Source: Alistipes sp. dk3624
Lineage (GTDB): Bacteria; Bacteroidota; Bacteroidia; Bacteroidales; Rikenellaceae
Reading direction: 5' to 3'
Length of the DNA: 64,000 nucleotides
Assembly: GCF_009557455.1 (NCBI RefSeq)
Contig: NZ_CP045651.1
Span: forward strand, 930,001-994,000
In this document: positions 61,628 to 64,000 of the stretch, in pieces
Numbering within the stretch: position 1 is the first letter of the stretch
How the letters are laid out: each line of letters begins with the position of its first letter
The notes under the pieces: generated by a model
What the model was told of the DNA's origin: nothing
What the model saw: only the letters and a program-made list of their open reading frames with translations
Databases searched by the model: none
Translations under genes and position numbers: made by a program

Positions 61628-61689
61628 AACGCATTTTTTTAGTAAAACATTCATACAATCTCTTCTACTTCTTCTATCGTTCTTTCCGC

Positions 61690-63411
61690 TCAGAACTGGC
61701 AACCGATCGCCAGCGCGAAAACGCTGCGGTTCCGGCCGGCTACCCAATCCAACTTACCGGCATGAACGCCACTCCATCCCAGATCCCCGTACACGGGCAG
61801 GGCGATCCGGCCCACCGGATGCGTATAGCGCACTCCGAGCGACAGTTCCCCCCGGGTCGCTGCAAGGTATTCGTATTCGTAATTTCGGTACTCCTCGTTG
61901 CCCGCCGCATAGACTCCGGGCTCCATATCCGGCACCGAAGAGGCCGTCTGCCCCTCCCCGAGCCGGCTGCCGCCGCCCGTATGGCATGCCAGCTCGACGC
62001 TGCACTTCAGCCACCCGCGTCCGACCCTGAAATTGCGGTCGGCACCGATATGCACCCGTACATTCTCGACATACTGCGAACGGGTGTACGGAAAAACCAG
62101 CGAGCCGATCCCGCTGCGATTGTAGTAGTCCGCACCGGCACGCAGGCTCATCACCGGATTGTAACGGTCGGCCTTCCAGTCGAACTCGTACTCCAGACCG
62201 GCATTGACCGCACGCTGGCGGTAAATCTGCCGACTGCCGTAGATAACGGTCTGCACCACCCCGCCGATATTTTCGCTGCGCAGGACATTTTCATTGTTCT
62301 TCAGGTTGACGTATCGGAAGTTTCCCCGGATCAGATGGACGTTCCGACGATGCGCGACACTCATTACGCCGCGGTATTCCAGTACATCCGATCCGCTGTG
62401 CGTCCAGATCGTCCCCTTCTCCCCCGTCTCGCCCTTACGGTACCGGTAGGTGAACTCGTTGAAAAAACGGAATCCCCTGCTCCGGAAAGCGATCTGTAGC
62501 GCAGCGCCCTGCTCGGAATCCTTCATCGGCAGACCCGAGATCCCCGGTTCGTTCAGATGCATACCGTTGCCCGTCCACAGACCCTTCTCGCCGAACCACA
62601 CGCCTTTGTTGAAAAACATATCGTAATTCTCGCCGGTCGTCCCGATTTGCTCGCACAGCACCCGCTCGGTATTTTTGCGGTACAGGTAATTGGCCCCCAG
62701 TTCCACCGCAGCGAAACGATACACAAATCCTGCCGAAAGATTCAGATCCATCATCGTATTGCTGTGGCGCAAATCCTTGCGTTTGGCGTAGTTGTCGGCT
62801 TCATAATCGATTCTCAAGCCGCCGGTCAGTTTCTTGGTCAGCAAAAAGCCTACCCCGCCGGACAGGATATACTGCTCCCGCGTCTTCGTCCCGGGCGTAA
62901 ACTCCACCAGATCGAACGGCCGGTCGCCGGGATTCAGCAGAATCGACCCGGACATATGCTGGCCCCGAAAATAGCGGTACTGCATTTTCCCGTAGAATGA
63001 AACTTTCTCGAAACGCCTGAACGACTCGGTCTTAAGCCCGAAATCATAGCTGTCGTCGGATTCCCAGTAATTGATAAAACGACCGTTCTGTTTACCGAAA
63101 TAAGCCTCGGCATAAGAGACACCCGGAACCGGAACCGCGCCGTGAAGCCCCGCCGCATTGTACGACGTGAGCCACCCGTCGCTGCGCGCAATGTAATCGA
63201 AATCGTACAACGGTTTCTCCTTCCTTTCCGCCTGAACGGACGGCCTGAATTTCGGTGATTTTTCACGGCATTTCCGGGTGTCGGACACCGGACATTCCGT
63301 TCCACGCCCCCGATGCCTTTTTTGGGCGGATGCCGTAAAACCCACCGCCGTCACCGCCAGCGTCACCGATAAAACCGCTATGTATCTTCGTATCCGTATC
63401 ATAACTTTCAT
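61690..63411 (-). CDS. DUF6850 family outer-membrane beta-barrel protein
   Basis: Protein of 573 residues with a signal peptide (LSVTLAVTAVGFTASAQ). The mature part is made of alternating amphipathic strands with aromatic girdles (RFEKVSFYGKMQYRYFRGQH, RGFRFFNEFTYRYRKGETGE) and ends in a terminal aromatic residue (FALAIGCQF), as outer-membrane barrels do. It resembles the DUF6850 family that sits beside DUF4876 proteins. The ATG at 63409-63411 gives the best signal peptide, although a GTG at 63432 overlaps the upstream stop (GTGA) and could couple translation. No transport substrate is known. Confidence 0.75.
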   Translation of the reverse strand: MKVMIRIRRYIAVLSVTLAVTAVGFTASAQKRHRGRGTECPVSDTRKCREKSPKFRPSVQAERKEKPLYDFDYIARSDGWLTSYNAAGLHGAVPVPGVSYAEAYFGKQNGRFINYWESDDSYDFGLKTESFRRFEKVSFYGKMQYRYFRGQHMSGSILLNPGDRPFDLVEFTPGTKTREQYILSGGVGFLLTKKLTGGLRIDYEADNYAKRKDLRHSNTMMDLNLSAGFVYRFAAVELGANYLYRKNTERVLCEQIGTTGENYDMFFNKGVWFGEKGLWTGNGMHLNEPGISGLPMKDSEQGAALQIAFRSRGFRFFNEFTYRYRKGETGEKGTIWTHSGSDVLEYRGVMSVAHRRNVHLIRGNFRYVNLKNNENVLRSENIGGVVQTVIYGSRQIYRQRAVNAGLEYEFDWKADRYNPVMSLRAGADYYNRSGIGSLVFPYTRSQYVENVRVHIGADRNFRVGRGWLKCSVELACHTGGGSRLGEGQTASSVPDMEPGVYAAGNEEYRNYEYEYLAATRGELSLGVRYTHPVGRIALPVYGDLGWSGVHAGKLDWVAGRNRSVFALAIGCQF

Positions 63412-63428
63412 TTTTTCAAGGCGCTCCG

Positions 63429-64000
63429 TCACCGGACGCCCGTATGGAGCGACTGGACGCTGCGCTCGTGGAAATCCTGCGTCGAATTGTTGGTATCCTG
63501 ATAAACGACCCTACCGCCCGCCTTCAGCGTAGCCTCGGCGTCGATCCCGCTCGGATCGTTCCCGTAGGCGTACCCGTACACCACCGGATTGCCCTCGATC
63601 GCGAGCGTGGCCTCGGCATCGACGTTGCGGTACAGGGTCCGCCCGAGGAAATTCTCAGTCAGCGTTACGTAACCGGCGTCGATCGCAGGCGCCAGCCGTT
63701 TCGCATTTCCGGTCGAGCTGCCCGAAAAGACCTCCATGCCGTCCATGATCCATTCGTTCGGCACTTTGATGCAGCGGGTTCCCGGATAACCGGGCTTCAA
63801 CACCTCGTTGGCCGCGTCGTTCATATACTCTCTGGCGGTGCCGGCTTCTGCGGGCACCTTGAAAAACAGCGTCGTCGGCGAATCGACCGAAATCGTATAA
63901 GCCTTCGCCGTTCCGGTCTTCCGAAGCACCTGCATGTAACGGTCAGTGCGCACTTTATCCCCCGGAGTGGGATGGTAAGTCGTGTTGGTATAGTACGTAT
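63429..64000 (-). CDS. DUF4876 domain protein (C-terminal part, cut by window edge)
   Basis: The last 189 or so residues of a secreted Bacteroidota protein; the gene continues beyond the window. The visible part shows TTYHPTPGDKVRTDRYMQVL, VPNEWIMDGMEVFSGSSTGN, a repeated D-A-E-A-T-L element (NVDAEATLAIEGNPVVYGYA; GIDAEATLKAGGRVVYQDTN) and NSTQDFHERSVQSL near its end, which I recognise as DUF4876-like. It overlaps or abuts the DUF6850 gene. In other Bacteroidota a TonB-dependent receptor usually lies upstream; that would be outside the window. Confidence 0.7.
   Translation of the reverse strand, partial: TYYTNTTYHPTPGDKVRTDRYMQVLRKTGTAKAYTISVDSPTTLFFKVPAEAGTAREYMNDAANEVLKPGYPGTRCIKVPNEWIMDGMEVFSGSSTGNAKRLAPAIDAGYVTLTENFLGRTLYRNVDAEATLAIEGNPVVYGYAYGNDPSGIDAEATLKAGGRVVYQDTNNSTQDFHERSVQSLHTGVR

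Overview
The window is a 64 kb piece of a Bacteroidota chromosome, most likely from Rikenellaceae/Alistipes or a close relative (inference). The evidence is fairly high GC with strong third-position GC, -7 promoter elements of the form TAnnTTTG before most operons with little Shine-Dalgarno sequence, many MKK...C lipoproteins, and Bacteroidota-restricted families (DUF4295, DUF4286, NVEALA, BACON, DUF4876/DUF6850, GIN-domain DUF2807). Most of it is core chromosome: tRNA and ribosome modification (miaB, serS, rimO), ribosomal proteins (rpmB-rpmG-DUF4295, rplU-rpmA), replication and division (recF-DUF721, ftsY, zapA), RNA decay (rny) and central metabolism. No rRNA, tRNA, IS element, phage or CRISPR array was recognised.

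Layout. 1-11.4 kb: miaB (cut by the left edge) and a YitT protein, plsY, a small TIGR04076-like protein, serS, then an operon of a glutaminyl cyclotransferase lipoprotein, cobalamin-dependent metH, metF and an M20 amidohydrolase, followed by a 2x[4Fe-4S] ferredoxin. 11.4-24.3 kb: mqnC (futalosine route to menaquinone), a DpsL-like ferritin, a Spx/ArsC-like protein, ribH and a TPR protein, recF-DUF721, an FKBP lipoprotein, nhaA, an agmatinase-family enzyme, pdxB, class 2 (quinone-linked) pyrD and cinA. 24.6-36 kb: a GH20 hexosaminidase, the L28/L33 cluster and ftsY, a sigma/anti-sigma/GIN-domain operon, ferritin, rimO, a coiled-coil protein-zapA pair, a strong 6S RNA candidate, and rny ending in a 56-bp perfect palindrome.

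36.1-38.45 kb is the clearest accessory region: an AT-rich island with a 6-bladed beta-propeller lipoprotein and three tandem NVEALA peptide genes in successive stages of decay (intact, frameshifted, barely recognisable). 38.5-64 kb: rplU-rpmA, DUF4286, a GH31-like enzyme, cysQ, methylglyoxal synthase, GH3 bglX and a Nudix hydrolase, gcvT, an M48 peptidase, fucO, a large AsmA-like protein, a thioredoxin-fold lipoprotein, an AspT/YidE-type transporter, a GH106-like glycosidase with a glycerophosphodiesterase, and at the right edge a surface operon (DUF4876, cut by the edge; DUF6850 barrel; BACON/FISUMP lipoprotein).

How it fits together. metH and metF form a methyl-transfer pair. mqnC and class 2 pyrD both point to menaquinone-based anaerobic electron transfer. 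mgsA and fucO suggest a methylglyoxal/lactaldehyde/1,2-propanediol branch. GH20, GH31, GH3 and GH106-like enzymes fit a glycan-degrading gut bacterium. The candidates for something undescribed are the NVEALA/propeller island, a possible small RNA between the agmatinase gene and pdxB, a recurring 10-bp palindrome in intergenic DNA, a 26-bp start-codon segment shared by two unrelated secreted-protein genes, and the DUF4876-DUF6850-BACON operon.
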